Shown here one piece after another: positions 1-11,784 of a stretch of 64,000 nucleotides of DNA. Origin of the DNA: Ceratobasidium sp. AG-K (Eukaryota > Basidiomycota > Agaricomycetes > Cantharellales > Ceratobasidiaceae); contig JAWNGF010000001.1 of the NCBI GenBank assembly GCA_037039685.1, positions 3,410,001-3,474,000 on the forward strand, in the 5' to 3' direction. The notes under the pieces are model-generated. The model searched no databases and was not told the origin of the DNA. It saw only the letters and a program-made list of their open reading frames with translations. The position numbers and the translations under genes are program-made. The first letter of the stretch is position 1; each line of letters starts with the position of its first letter.

Positions 1-322
1 TAACGACGAACCCATCAGCATCGACACGGGTAGCTTTTTCCATTTCTTTGAAGAAAAAGAGGATGAGTTTGATGTACGTTGATCAGCCGGGCCTCAAATG
101 TATACTCGCTCACAACTGTTTCCGAATTAGCTTGGACAACACATTGCTGAGGACGTCTTTGCCGATGCCGTTGCTTACTTTACTGGCACCCACGAAAATG
201 TGAGTATTTTATCGGTACTTAACTCTGGGGAATGCGCATGCTTACAGCCTTTGTTACAGGCTCGCAACAACATGGGCGACAGCGACTGGGAGAACGATGA
301 TGATGATGATGATGATGAGTAA
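1..322 (+). CDS. SET/NAP-family histone chaperone, C-terminal end (partial)
   Basis: The window opens inside the last part of a nucleosome assembly protein (NAP1/SET) family gene; the 5' part lies outside. Three exons join in one frame (about 1-73, 131-199, 260-322). They read an SFFHFF block followed by acidic residues, then IAEDVFADAVAYFTG, then a tail of seven Asp and one Glu before TAA. The SFF(N/H)FF block, the 'I-(A/G)-ED-(V/L)-FP/A-DAV-YF' helix and the acidic C-terminus are hallmarks of the NAP fold, where the acidic tail helps bind histones. The sequence is closer to the SET/Vps75 branch than to classic Nap1, judging by the short spacing between these blocks. The role is presumably histone chaperoning in nucleus or cytoplasm. 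It converges with SRC1 on the other strand. Confidence 0.8.
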
Positions 323-812
323 ACCAAAAGTAACACTACTATACTGGGGTTTCCATTTATATTTTTCGTGTTATCAATACCCTATATTATAAAATTGGAA
401 TAGAGGATTATAGAGTAGTTCTCGCTCATGCGACGTCAATGAGTCTGATGTGGTGTTAGTAAGTATCTCACAGTGACGTTCAAATGGCGAGTGACGCATG
501 AAAACCAGAACCCATAGTTAATTCTAAGTAAGCACCATACAACAAGATCTCCGTTACTGTACAAGACCATAGAATACATCTTTCAAACGAATTAAAGACG
601 AGCAGGCAGCACAGCGCACAAACTAACAAAACAGCTCTTCAAGACGTTTCAAAAAAGATTCCAGCATTCGACAGACGGCTTTATCCTAAATAAAAACCAG
701 GTATCCGTAGCAAGCTATAAACAACAATCATTACATCGCCAATAAGTTTGCCCAAAAGATCCTGGAAAGAGGTTTTAGGTGAGATGGCCGTGTAAAACCA
801 AGAACGGGCGAC
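323..812. other. Intergenic region between convergent genes
   Basis: About 490 bases separate the stop codon of the SET/NAP gene from the stop codon of SRC1 on the opposite strand. The stretch is AT-rich just after 323 and should hold both 3' UTRs and polyadenylation signals. I see no further gene, repeat or RNA in it. Confidence 0.5.
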
Positions 813-3588
813 TCACAGGCATTTACGGCTGGTTCCAATCCATCTCCATACTCGGGTTTCATCTCCAGCAACTTCCTCGACATTCGCCCGAATGTTTGCA
901 TTTCCCTCAACAATCTTGGCAACCTTGGACCAAAGCCGAATACGCTCGCGGACGTTGTGCTCCTCTTGTAGCACCATATCGCGAAGGTGCAACGACGAGA
1001 CATAGGCGTAGGGTGAACGGACAGGGTCAGTGTGGTGCTGGATCTCTTGGTTTCGCACAAGATCAAGAGCTACGCCCGCCAACTCGGCAATCTGACGAGA
1101 TTCACGTCGTTTGGAGGCAACTTTAGACCGTGCCCAAAACCCACTTAGAATCGTAGCGATAAGAGCTACGGTAAAGAGTTAGCCATGATACAGATCAGAA
1201 AATATCATGCTTACTGTAGAAATGCAGTTGCCATTCTTGCCAGGTCTCCCGTGCACCAACTTTGGCGCGACAGACAGTACCCATAGATGAACGCTTCGCG
1301 GCAACCCACTGATTGCGGCTAACATGTCAAAATGTTAGCAGCGAATAAGGCCAGCCCAAACAGTCCACTTACTTAGAGTCGGTGCACGTTCAACCCAGCC
1401 GTATTTTTCAAGATCATCTAGCGCCGTCTCGAAAATATCTTGATAGTCATCCCTGTTGGGCGTGTTTCGCTATTGACAGGGAATTAGATAGGTGTCACCA
1501 CGCTGTACGACACGGCTCACCTTGATCTCTTTCAAAACCAACTGGGACAAGTCTTGCACCCGAACACCATACTTCCTCGCATCACCACCATCGATCGGCT
1601 TGTCACTGAGGCCCACACCATTGCAGATCCGTTCGCCCTTGAACGTTTCCAAGTAGGTGGCAATCCCTTTCGCTACTCCAGAGACCTTACGCTTTCGCGC
1701 ATCGTCCTCTACACATTGCGGCGGGAAGGCAACGGAGCCAAAACCGGGCAAGCCTGTAGCGAATTGACGGAGGCCAGGAATGACGGCAAGTGGATGGGGT
1801 TTAAGAATATAGGTCGGGTCGCAAACCATTTCGTGCGGGGGGTCACATTTGGCATGTGCAGGACAGGGCGTGCAGTGCATGAGGGCGGGGAATAGGGAGC
1901 AGGGGAAGAGGAGTACATTCGCCTCCCATAATGCCATCCACAACCTCCTGCTTGTTTGCCGCGTCATCGGCAGAGTTGATCACGCCAACAGCTCCAAGAG
2001 TCGAGTTGAGGTACAGCCGCTCTGCGCATTCGTAACGGGCGGCCCTAGCAGCCTCCAATTGCGGGATGATTGAGTTGGTGTTGCTACCAGTATCACACCA
2101 TCCAATGCTAGCGCTCTCTGTCTTATAGCCAGCGGTAATGCTAACGAGGACTGCGAGGGCAAGTCCAATGAGAGAGGTTAACCAACTGGGTAGAATGGGT
2201 GGAGGCTGAACGTCTGTGCGCCGGACCAACGCTTTGCCATTTGCCCTGTCCTCGCAATAGAGGCGATACGTTTAGCGACGGCGGAGTCGTAATCGACGGG
2301 CTCGTCGATCTGTTCGTACGACTTGTCCTCTTCGCCAGATTCGGAGATTATACTGTCCTCCTGGGCTGCGTCGAGAGCAATCAATTCGTTCTCAACAATC
2401 TCGGGCCCACGACTGTAGTCCACAGCAGGTGCCGGCTTCTGTGTTTCTTCTTCTCCTCTTCTTCCTCGCTACTCTCCGCCGCATCGCGCCCACAAGGGTC
2501 TCAACTGCTTGCATCGACTTGCGAATCTGCTTCATAGGGGTTTGGAATCCCTTGAGACCCCCAGCCGGTATGCTGACGCTGGTAGGCAGACGTGGAGCAA
2601 AGGCCGGGGAGCTGGGCACGTCGACTTGGGGTGGCTCGATAACGGGCTCGACAATTGGTTCGGGCGACGGTGCCTCATGTTCTACTGTTCGGGAGCGAGT
2701 ATTCGGTGGTTGCAACTGTGGGGGAGCGGAAAGGCTGCTGCGAGTGCTGACACGCCGGGTGACTGGAGGTGGTCCAGCACGGGACTTGGGCTGGCGAATA
2801 GGCTTGACGGGAGATGAGGATTCGGCGCCCGATTGAAAGACATTGTTATCTTCCCAAGCGCTTTCATTGGCATCGGAGAGCTTTAGGCAGACCAAGTCAG
2901 ACTAACGAGAGACCAAAATGATGTAATGGACTCACCCCGGCGGACTGACGGCGCTCTCGAAGTGAAGATCCCTTGCGGGTCTTTCGTGGCTTGGCTTGTT
3001 CTTCCTGCTCGCTTTCTTCTTCGAGGACAGGTTCCGTAGGGGCCTGGTGCAATCTACTAGATGTCGAGCGTGAGGTACTAGGCTCGGCGGATGCTCTGCG
3101 ACGTTTGCTAACAGCAACAGGCTGCACACAGGAGGGAGGTCAACACGTGGCGTACAATACAACACGATGATACACTTGCCTCTGGCGGGGGCTCAGACTC
3201 AGAGGGCTGCCGGGATGAGCGGCGCGTGGATCGACGGAGAGGCGCAGGCTACGCAGGAACTAAATTAGCCATCAGTGCAGGGATGAGATCTATGACGACA
3301 TGCCTCGGCGGGTTGAATAGCCTGGCCAGTATGACCATCAAATATGCCTTCGTGGCTTGGTTTCTTACGGTCCCTGATCTGACGCTCCTTCAGGAGCTGA
3401 GTACTGCGGGGTTTGAGTTCGTTGTTGAAGACTTCAATGAGCTTGCCCTTGGTGTGGGGGGAGGGATACTTGATACCATGGTAAGTAAGCACAGAGAGCA
3501 AGTGAGGGATAGTAAGTGACGAGGGCTCGAAATCAGGTTGGAGATAATCTCCACGATTGATGACTTCAGACGCGCTCAAACGCGACAT
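813..3588 (-). CDS. SRC1: Src1/Heh1-like inner nuclear membrane protein (MAN1 family)
   Basis: The N-terminus (ATG at 3588) carries a HeH/LEM-like fold: YLQPDFEPSSLTIPHLLSVL followed by YHGIKYPSPHTKGKLIEVFN. A long basic, Ser/Pro-rich linker follows with nuclear-localisation-like clusters (SKRRRAS, RKKRRRRN). A membrane segment lies near 2130-2185 (LIGLALAVLVSITAG). The lumenal region contains CTPLPLLPIPRP, CTPCPAHAKC and CDPTYILKPHPL, and after a second membrane span comes the Man1/Src1 C-terminal winged-helix domain (HHTDPV...VEGNANIRANVEEV), ending at 813. Family members tether chromatin, notably rDNA and telomeres, to the inner nuclear membrane. There are several introns. The frame breaks by one base near 1874-1888 with no possible intron (see findings), so the gene as sequenced does not read through. 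Confidence 0.88.
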
Positions 3589-3671
3589 GACGGATGGCTG
3601 GGCTGATCGTGGTTGAACAAAACAGATCCACAGAAAGTCACGTGAGAGCAATATGCATTATTTCAAATAAT

Positions 3672-5283
3672 CTACTGATATGATGGAGCCGAGAATCCCT
3701 TGGGCCCGAACCACTCTCCCTTTACCATACGGCTAAAGTATACCCATGGGAAGAAGTCCTTGGGAAACATTATTCAAATATCGATGTGAGAGATCTGAGG
3801 TTAACATACCTTTTTCAGGTAGAAGAATGCTTTCCTGGGCACGCCCTGGTCGATTCCAAAGAGCTCCGCGAACGTTTCCTTGGGCTGGAGGCCATACACA
3901 AACTCAGCCAACATGAGCTCATTATTGCCAGTAAGAAGCTATTTCATACATTGTAAGTCGAGCTTGTGGAAGTGCAACAAGTACTTACCGGGCATGAGGT
4001 ATAACCGTCGTATACAGCTTTTCCAACCGAACCAGTGTTGGCTACCTGGTACAAGTTCTCGGTCAAGACAGGCGACTGAGCAATGATCGCGGCTGCAGTT
4101 TTGCTTGTGGGCAAGCTAGAGGCATCTCCGAGCGCAAACACGTTGCTATATGCGGCGTTCTTGTGTTGAAGGGTGCCAGGATCGACGTCGACCCACCCAA
4201 CGGAATCAGCCAGAGGTGAGTTTTTGACTACCGCTGGCGGTCCCATGGGCGGAGTTACATGCAACAAGGAGTAATTCTCCTCCTGTGGATATGGCTCAGT
4301 AGGTGGAAAAAGAACGGACATCAGATGTGCATACAACTGTCTTTCCGTCGGGGGTCTTGAATGTTGCCTTCTGCGCGCTGGTATTGATAGAAATGAGGTT
4401 GTGCTCAAATTTGCCGCCAATGCCTCGCGACTTCCTCAGCTCGTTGAGTGCATCAGAATACCTGAGGCAGCTCACGTCAATCATAGAACTACGAACGAGG
4501 TGCATGATACGTACTTCTTGACGGAAAACATCGACGGCATCCCAGTGATGAAATCAAGCTCGATCTGTTCGCCGCGTTTGGTCTTCTGGTACCTGTCCCA
4601 AGCCTGCCACATAACCTTTTGAGGGGCTAACGCAAAGTTAGCCCTCTGGCTTTTTCCTATACCAATTCAGAAACATACCTCCGGCGCACTTGATAACTCC
4701 TGCAGGTTGAGTAAAGATCGCCCGACCCTCTCGAAGAGCGTCCACATCCCTCCAAGTCTTGTCGCAAGTGTCCCAGGAGTAAATCGAAGATACACCCGAT
4801 TTGGGGTCTGCCAATGCCTTTTCAAGTCCGTCGATCGCTGACCAATTGATCTGCAGTCCAACGGCAACGACCAATGTATCGTACGTCAGAGTCTGACCCG
4901 AATTGGTCGTTACGCTATTAGACTCTGGGTAAAACTTGGTGACATGAGATGGGTGGTGGGCGATGTGTGACGGGATGAGGGATGCAAGAGGGCGGCGCAG
5001 GTCGTGTTTCTCTTTTAATCCAGAGCCAACGAGCGTCCTGGCGAATTGTTATGGATTGTACATCAAGCGAGTGGATGAAGCCTCCTTACCATCCCGGTTG
5101 ATAGTGATGCCATTCAGCGCCATCGACGACGGCAACATCACCCTCACCAAGGGCCTGTCCGCCCTTCTTGAACCTGTTGTATATCTGGTTTGCAACGGAT
5201 AATCCGCCCGACCCTGCACCAACCACTAAAACTTTATGGTGGGATTTAGCAGCAGTTGAAGCGAATCGACGAGCGACGTTCAT
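3672..5283 (-). CDS. Mitochondrial sulfide:quinone oxidoreductase
   Basis: The protein starts MNVARRFASTAA, a mitochondrial presequence, followed by the FAD dinucleotide-binding motif VVGAGSGGLSVA. Later blocks match the eukaryotic SQR family (human SQOR, S. pombe Hmt2): WHHYQPGW, TLVGSGLK, a conserved cysteine in AGVIKCAGGAPQK, HVTPPMGPP, and the second FAD site FALGDASSLPTSKTAAAI. The C-terminus reads KAFFYLKKDFFPWVYF and ends GFSAPSYQ. The enzyme oxidises hydrogen sulfide at the inner mitochondrial membrane, passes electrons to ubiquinone and forms persulfide products. Start and stop give about the usual length once introns of about 50-60 nt are removed. It is divergent from SPC24, which lies 419 bases away. 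Confidence 0.92.
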
Positions 5284-5702
5284 GGTGGTAGACTCGAAAA
5301 CTTTACAGAACAGTCAGCGATATACAAATCCGACCTGCTTCGGCCACTTGAATCAGATGCAGACTCGGAGGGGAGTGGAATTACTGGGAGATGGTTGAAT
5401 GGGTGCTGTAAATAATGATAGGAGAGAAGGGTCGAGACCGAACGTCCGATCATATGTAGCCGTGAGCGCTGAGCACGCCATCATCGCCCAATGCTACAGC
5501 TCGTTCGTAATTCGTTCATCACTCGATATCCGAATTGCTCTCCGAATTGCTTGTCAAGCGGATTTGTAGTCACGTGAGCGTGTTGCGATCTTCGAGGCGT
5601 GTCCGAGGTCGGGAAGGGACAACCATAACCACGACACCTTTGGCAGCTGTCACGTCCATACAAACTATAAAGGCTACCAGTCAACTATTTGCTGATAAAA
5701 AC
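5284..5702. other. Divergent intergenic region, SQR / SPC24
   Basis: This stretch of 419 bases lies between two divergent start codons and should hold both promoters. I do not see a clear TATA box or a recognisable operator. Overlapping short open frames in it resemble no protein known to me. Confidence 0.4.
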
Positions 5703-6613
5703 ATGGGTCCGCGAGCACATGAACCAACGACTGCGAATGTAGACGAGGATACACGGGAGCTTATGTGGGTGATTTTGTTTGTGCGTAAACCACGTAGTAT
5801 TCACCTTTGCGTACGCAGAGAAATCATGCGTGGTGCAGCCGCGGGTATGGATACATCAGAGGGACTCGGAATTGTACTTGATATCCAAGAAATTATGAAG
5901 GTCAAGGAAGCCAACTGGCGTACCGAGATGGAAAAGGCCAAATCCGAGGCACGTGGTATGTTCCTATAATTTTTGCTATACCTTTTGGAGCTTCAATTTG
6001 CATGCCTAGCTGTTGCGGAAGCACATAACTCTGCCAGGGTTGCCTCGCTGAGGCCGCCTAACGTCCCAAGCGAAGAACAGCAAGCTCGGGCGATTTCCTT
6101 ACTTGACGAGGCACAATTTCGTGTCATCAAATCTATCAACGATGCTGAGGGTGTGCTTTCATGTGAGTAGACTGTACATTGAATTGAGCTTTTTGTACCA
6201 ACTCTACATTGGAATAGCTCGTCAAAACGAGCGAGTTCGCGCACGAGGTGAATTAAGCTCGTGGGAGGCTAAAGACGTAGACGAGGATGTTGCAAGTGGA
6301 CTAGACACCCATGCGTAAGTCACGCCTGCCTTGAGGTTTCCTTGTAGTGCTCATATACGTTCAAGGATACGGATTCGGCTGTCCAAGGAGCTCGGGTTCG
6401 AGCCTGTGCTGGACAAACACACTGGCAAAATAACCAAAATGATAGTCCGTGAGTATAGATATCTTGTTGTATTTTACTTAGCCCTGACGATTGCATACAG
6501 GAAATGACGACAATACCGACATGGATGTAGTCGAACTCGCTGGACTTTCAGAGTTTGAAATTGCCAACCAGCTATGGGAGAAAGCGACAACTGTCGACCA
6601 ACTCGCCATCTGA
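5703..6613 (+). CDS. SPC24: Kinetochore protein Spc24
   Basis: Six short exons join into a protein of about 200 residues. The N-terminal half is a predicted coiled coil (EIMKVKEANWRTEMEKAKSE, then LLDEAQFRVIKSINDAEG). The C-terminal globular domain begins IRIRLSKELGFEPVLDKHTG and ends with FEIANQLWEKATTVDQLAI. The 'LR(I/L)-LY/SK-LGFEP' start and the closing 'LW' helix are typical of fungal Spc24, which dimerises with Spc25 in the Ndc80 complex and connects it to the inner kinetochore. Introns have donors GTGGGT, GTATGT, GTGAGT, GTAAGT and GTGAGT, and each junction keeps the frame. The ATG at 5703 is the first in frame; the exact N-terminus is less certain than the C-terminal domain. Confidence 0.8.
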
Positions 6614-6731
6614 ACGTACTTTCCTCTCGCTATCTTGTGTTTGTTTGCTTTCTATTGTATTGTTATTATGTACTATTCATATATTCGTACAACTATCGTT
6701 CGCTAAGGTCACTCGCTAAAAGGCGTCTAGC

Positions 6732-7455
6732 CTACAGCTTTTCCGTTGCCCATAGGCCATCGCCGAGGTAAGCCGCAATTTCCGTAGCGGTACCTTTGTT
6801 GACAGCCTTGATCTCCTCAGTTCCCAGCTTTAGGATACCCACCGCCACCGCATGTTCCTTGCCCTCGCAATGAACAGCGACAGGTGTGCCTGCCGGCAGA
6901 GCAGCATCTTTGTCGGGGAGCTTGCCGCCTTTGGACGTGAAACCTGGACACATCATATGGGCCCCACCAAGGAGGTAGGGTATGGCTCCACGGTCAATTT
7001 GGACGTGTGGCAAGAGGCCAGGGTCTGTAGATAGTAAGTAGACAGCATCGTAGATACGACCAGCGACGTACACTTATGAAGGAGCTTGAGGGTGGGCATA
7101 TATGGTCCATCAAAGTGTTGGAAGAATAGTGGCTCGCCATGTAGCGCGAGTATCGATATGTGTTCTCTGCTGATCGGGCATACCGTTTGTATTGCACAGT
7201 AAATATAACGGTATAAAGGCACACGAACCATTTGACAAGTGTTACGCCCTCTTTCTTTGGCCAAATGTGCTCCAGCAATGCTCCCTCATCGGCAGCCAAC
7301 GCCGGCATCTGGTTGAGAAGTGTTGTACGGATCCCGCGTTGGACAGAAGACTTGATAAGTGCATTGGAGGCGATATCCGCCGATGTGAATCTGCTCGAAA
7401 TGGTTAGAATTCCCGTGTATGTATCCATAACGTTACTACCATACTTTTTAAACAT
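6732..7455 (-). CDS. TMA20: Tma20/MCT-1, ribosome recycling and re-initiation factor with PUA domain
   Basis: The protein starts MFKK; a 54-nt in-frame intron is probably removed right after it, so the mature sequence continues [20 protein letters not shown]. The N-terminal DUF1947-like domain ([16 protein letters not shown]) leads to [19 protein letters not shown]. The C-terminal PUA domain is clear: [49 protein letters not shown] and a closing [13 protein letters not shown]-1/Tma20 partners with DENR/Tma22 on the 40S subunit and removes deacylated tRNA during recycling and re-initiation. Length and domain order are as in other fungi. It is divergent from the Mso1-like gene 313 bases away. 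Confidence 0.92.
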
Positions 7456-7768
7456 GTTTCGTTTGAAAGCACCAAGTCAAGCGAGGGCGTCGATCATACA
7501 CGTGACGGGTTGCGGTTCTTGTCTCGTTTATATTTCAATTTACGCCTCACACACGCGAATCACCAAGGAAGTACAATAACGATGGCGACGCGGATCCTGT
7601 GCCAAGGAGAGCTATTAGTCGACAACGGCAAGCTTTTGTCGAGGTCTCTCTTTCTCTCTCTTTCTCTTCGTCTAGGCAGAGCCTGGCGTTCAACTCGTCT
7701 GCTAGCTGGACTAGGTTATTTGTTTCATACCCGGCTTCATCCTTCATTTATCTCACGAATACGTCGTC
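7456..7768. other. Divergent intergenic region, TMA20 / Mso1-like
   Basis: About 313 bases lie between two divergent start codons. The part near 7646-7670 is a pyrimidine (CT)-rich tract about 100 bases before the Mso1-like start. Such tracts are common in fungal promoters just upstream of transcription start sites. No other element is recognisable. Confidence 0.4.
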
Positions 7769-8908
7769 ATGAGTTTGAGCACTCGTCGACCTGCTGGTAT
7801 ACCCAGTTCTGTACGCCCTCCCCGTTCGGCCTCTGCTACTCGGGGACGTGCGTCAGAGCCACAAGACACTTATGATTCGCCACCGAGTCTGCCCAGTGAC
7901 AACAAGGATCGCAGTCAGTCTCAGCGAAGCCGCTCTGTCCCCCGCTCTAGTCAAGGGTCAGACAACCCCTTTCGTTCTCGTCGTGCGCAGGACCCGCCGC
8001 CGATGCCCTCCACTCCCTCACGGCATTCGGTTCAGTCCAGCGTGAGCTCTTCTAGCAGCGGGAGTTCTGCGGTATCTACTGCATCCACAGCGCCGTCTTC
8101 TATTTGGGATTATGTCGGATGGAAGGGGAATTCAACTGCCTCTCCGAGCGATCATGAGGAGAGGATCCCATCTCCGGAGCCCCTCGAATCTCATACTAGC
8201 GGCAATGGTAGTGGGTTATTTACTGAAGTCGAGCCTGGCGGATATCTGACCGGGGTTGATGTTTCAGCGGATTCCAGTACTCTTTGGTCTCGTATGGCTG
8301 CTGTAACCGGCGGGCTCAATATCAATGTCGGTAAACCCTGGGAAGGGAAGGACGATCTTCCAGAACGTATGTGATACGTCAAGGCGACTGCTGCTATGGG
8401 TTCCTAACCTCGCTCGGTTTCTTTTCTAGCCGATACTCCACCCGGTCGCGACTCTCGAGTTACAACGGCGCTGAAGAAACATTATATAAAACAAGTCAGC
8501 GACCCTCGTCAGCTCCCTGCGTGGCTGTTTAGCGACGTCGAGCGTCAAGTGGGGCGGAGCTATGCTCGGTCTAGTGACAATCAGGACGAGAACCGCCAGT
8601 CGTCAGCCCCAGCACCTCAGACCGTTCGTTCGCGTGCTAGGCACGACGACGCATATGCCCAGTCTCAGCCCGTAACCGGACGAGATCGCATGCGGACTGC
8701 AACTTACGACGACGAGCATACTGGCCCTTCACGCGCAGCTACTCGGTTAAGGGCGTTGAGAGATGCGAAACGTGGACCTGTGGAACGAGAGACGTACGTG
8801 CCTCCTGCGTCCACACCTGAACCGGAGCCAGAGCCCATTGTCGTTGCGCCTCCGCCGCGGCCGCGTGTCGGGCTTCCAAGCCGTCCGGTGAGGGTTCGGA
8901 GAGAGTAG
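7769..8908 (+). CDS. Mso1-like protein with Sec1-binding region
   Basis: Two exons are joined across a 63-nt intron at 8367-8429. The first 130 residues are Ser/Pro/Arg-rich and probably disordered. A conserved core follows, starting LWSRMAAVTGGLNINVGKPW, then after the splice DTPPGRDSRVTTALKKHYI and DPRQLPAWLFSDVER. This layout (tryptophan-containing helix, 'TPPG-(D/E)SR(L/V)T-ALK-YHI', 'DP-LP-WLF') is what I recall for basidiomycete proteins with the Sec1-binding region of Mso1, which acts in exocytic and prospore membrane fusion. The tail is again low-complexity (PEPEPEP, PPPRPRVG). Its place next to SLY1, another SNARE-regulator gene, is interesting but may be chance. Assignment is by motif memory, so moderate. 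Confidence 0.6.
8367..8429 (+). other. Intron of the Mso1-like gene
   Basis: The donor is GTATGT and the acceptor TCTAG. Splicing joins ...LPE with PDTPPGR and keeps the conserved core in one frame. Confidence 0.75.
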
Positions 8909-9145
8909 ATTCGTTGCGATACTTCGTTTCAGTCATGTTTGTGTATCTGTCGTATCGTTTATGGAGGTTTGAATATGATGATCTTATATTTAAATCAATT
9001 TAAGTTCCCAAAGGAGCAGGTGGCTGTGTCCTCAAGCACTGTCGTGTCTGACACGCCCACCACCGTCCAAAATATCTACGCTGTTGATTGTGGCCCGCAC
9101 GTCATACGTGTAATTTACGACCTTAGACCATCTCTCTAAATTATC

Positions 9146-11684
9146 ATGTCCTTGAAGACAGTAAGCAACTTCTCATAATTGCGGTTCTGGTACTCACAGA
9201 TCACCCAAGGGCGTCCCAGATACTCTACAAAAGATACAAACCAAGGCGTTGCAGAATGTCCTGAACTTAACCTCTTCTCCAAACTCTCAGTCTCAGGCCG
9301 CTCAGGTATCCAGACCGGGAACCCCTGCAACCCAAGCTCAAACTGCCGCGCCAGTCTGGAAAGTACTTGTACTAGATGAGCAATCCAAAGATGTAATAGC
9401 TACAGTGCTGCGGGTACAGGACTTACGCGATTCAGGCGTCACATTACACGTGTAAGCTCATCTCAGGCGCAAGAGTATGCGGATGGCTAACCAGATACGA
9501 CTGATAGGCAACTGCATTCGCATCGTCCAGCACTACCTGACGTGCCTGCTGTATATATCGTCGCACCCACGCTAGTCAACGTCCAGCGAATTGCCGAAGA
9601 TCTCTCCCAGTCCCTTTACGAGTCGACTCATATCTCCTTCACGTCCCCTCTCCCACGAGCAATCCTTGAAGAGTTTGCTGCACTCGTTGCGCGGGATGGT
9701 ACAAGTGACCTCGTCGCACAAGTGCTGGACCAATACTTGGACTTTTTGGTTCCTTCTCCTTCGTTGTTCTCTCTGCTACCGCCAAAAGGAAAGTCGGTCG
9801 CGCAATCAGAAGCTGGAGGGGCTGGCTCCAGTGGAAACTCTTATGCACTTTGAACTCGCCTAAAGCAACCGAGGAGGATATCGAAAGTGAGGTGGAGAGA
9901 ATTGCGAATGGCTTGTTCTCCGTGATTGTCACTCTTGGTATGTCGATGACGTTCAGGATGCTCGTAATTGCCTAACCAGCCGCAATAATGATAGGACAGG
10001 TGCCTTACATCCGTTCCCCGAGAGGCAATGCCGCCGAAATGATCGCTCGCAAGCTAGAGACCAAGATCAGGGACCATCTCCACGGCTCTGGATCTGCGCG
10101 CTCGAGTGGAGGACCCGGTTTGTTTGCCCAATCTGAAGGTTCGGGATTGGGTGGACTCTCGAGACCAGGTAAACCCATTCGCCCAGTCAACCAGGCCTAT
10201 AACTGACAACAACGTAGTTTTGATTCTCTGGGACCGAAACTTGGATCTGGTTCCGATGCTTTCGCATTCGTGGACCTACCAGGCACTTGTTCACGATGTT
10301 ATGGACATGCGGTTGAGCAGAGTGACCATGTCAGTAAGTTATGCCAACTCTCATGCGTCGAGCAGGTCTAAACTGTGCGGCAATCAAGGCTACCGAAGGA
10401 GGTAGAACGACCAAAAAGACATACGACCTTGATCAAAAGGATTTCTTTTGGGCCAAGAATGCCGCCCACCCATTCCCACAGGTTGCAGAGGATATCGACA
10501 CGGAGCTTAACAGGTAAGCGTACGCAGAACAAGGATAGCGTGTTGGGTAACGGGAGCACACCACAGATACAAGCAAGACGCGGCGGAAATTACGCGTTCG
10601 ACGGGGATTAGCGATGTCAATGATGTTGGGCAAATGTAAGTCGTTAGTACATGCAGGGCGGGAGCAGTCATAACTCAGGATTTCGTTGCACAGGGACTTA
10701 TCCAGCAATGCCAAGCATCTGAAGACTGCAATCACAGCGCTGCCCGAACTCACGGCGCGAAAGCAGACACTAGACACTCACATGAATATTGCGACCGCGC
10801 TATTGACTGCAATCAAATCACGGACGCTGGATGAGCTGTTCCAGACGGAAGAAACGGCAGCCAAGCAGGTGGGGTGGTTTCACAACCATGTCGGTTATAA
10901 ATTAATGCTTGATTGTCTACAGACTACTGCAAGTATTTTGGAGGTACTTCGAGGCAAGCCAGAGACTGGCACACCTTCTCCCGAGGACAAACTTCGTCTA
11001 GTTCTCATTTATTTCCTCTCTGCTCCTGACCACCAAATATCGAAAGAAGACATGGCAGAGCTCGAGAAGGAACTGAAAGCGGCCGGGTCAGATACAGTTG
11101 TACTAGATTATGTCAAAAAGTAAGTCGATCGGTCTATACCATACCGCATGTGCTCTAACACAACCGCCAGGGTCCGAGATATTAGCCGAATGACTACTCT
11201 TGCCGCACCCGTGCAAGCGTCTAACCAAGGGGGCGAACTCTTCCGCGGCTTCAGTGCACTGAGCAATCGACTCACCGACCGCCTAAAAGAAGGTGGATTT
11301 GACAACCTTCTCTCGGGCGTCAAAAACTTCCTTCCGACATCCAAAGACCTTGCTATTACTCGAGTTGTCGAGGCCATTATGGACCCCGCCATCGCGTCGA
11401 ACCAAGCGCTGCAAGATACCGACGATTACCTGTTCCTTGACCCCCGCGCGCCACGGCAACAATCAGGTGGCAAGGCCAAACGCATTGGTCACGCCGAGGC
11501 GATCGTGTTTGTGGTGGGTGGTGGAGGATACGTCGAGTACACTAACCTACAAGAGTGGGCGGGACGACAGACTGGCAATACGGTTGGTGTGCCAGGGAAG
11601 AGGGTAATCTATGGGAGCACCGAAATAGAGAATCCCGAAGGATTCATGAAGGTGCTTTCATTGTTGGGTGCTGAGGCTGCTTGA
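9146..11684 (+). CDS. SLY1: Sly1, Sec1/Munc18-family SNARE regulator of ER-Golgi transport
   Basis: The first exon encodes MSLKT; the next joins at about 9207 to give [20 protein letters not shown]. Domain 1 includes [20 protein letters not shown] and [20 protein letters not shown]. Typical Sly1 blocks follow: [91 protein letters not shown] and the C-terminal [20 protein letters not shown]. Sly1 binds the syntaxin Sed5 and assembles ER-Golgi SNARE complexes on cytosolic membrane surfaces. An in-frame 54-nt segment at about 10869-10922 (GTGGGG...CTACAG) is probably another intron. At 9848-9853 the frame is broken by an in-frame TGA where the family reads through (see findings). Confidence 0.9.
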
Positions 11685-11784
11685 GTATCAATGGATGGAA
11701 TATGTATGACAAGTTGGTTCATGACTATTAATGCTATGTACAAGGGTATCGGACAGATCTGAGTGGAGCACAGTCTGTGAGCTT

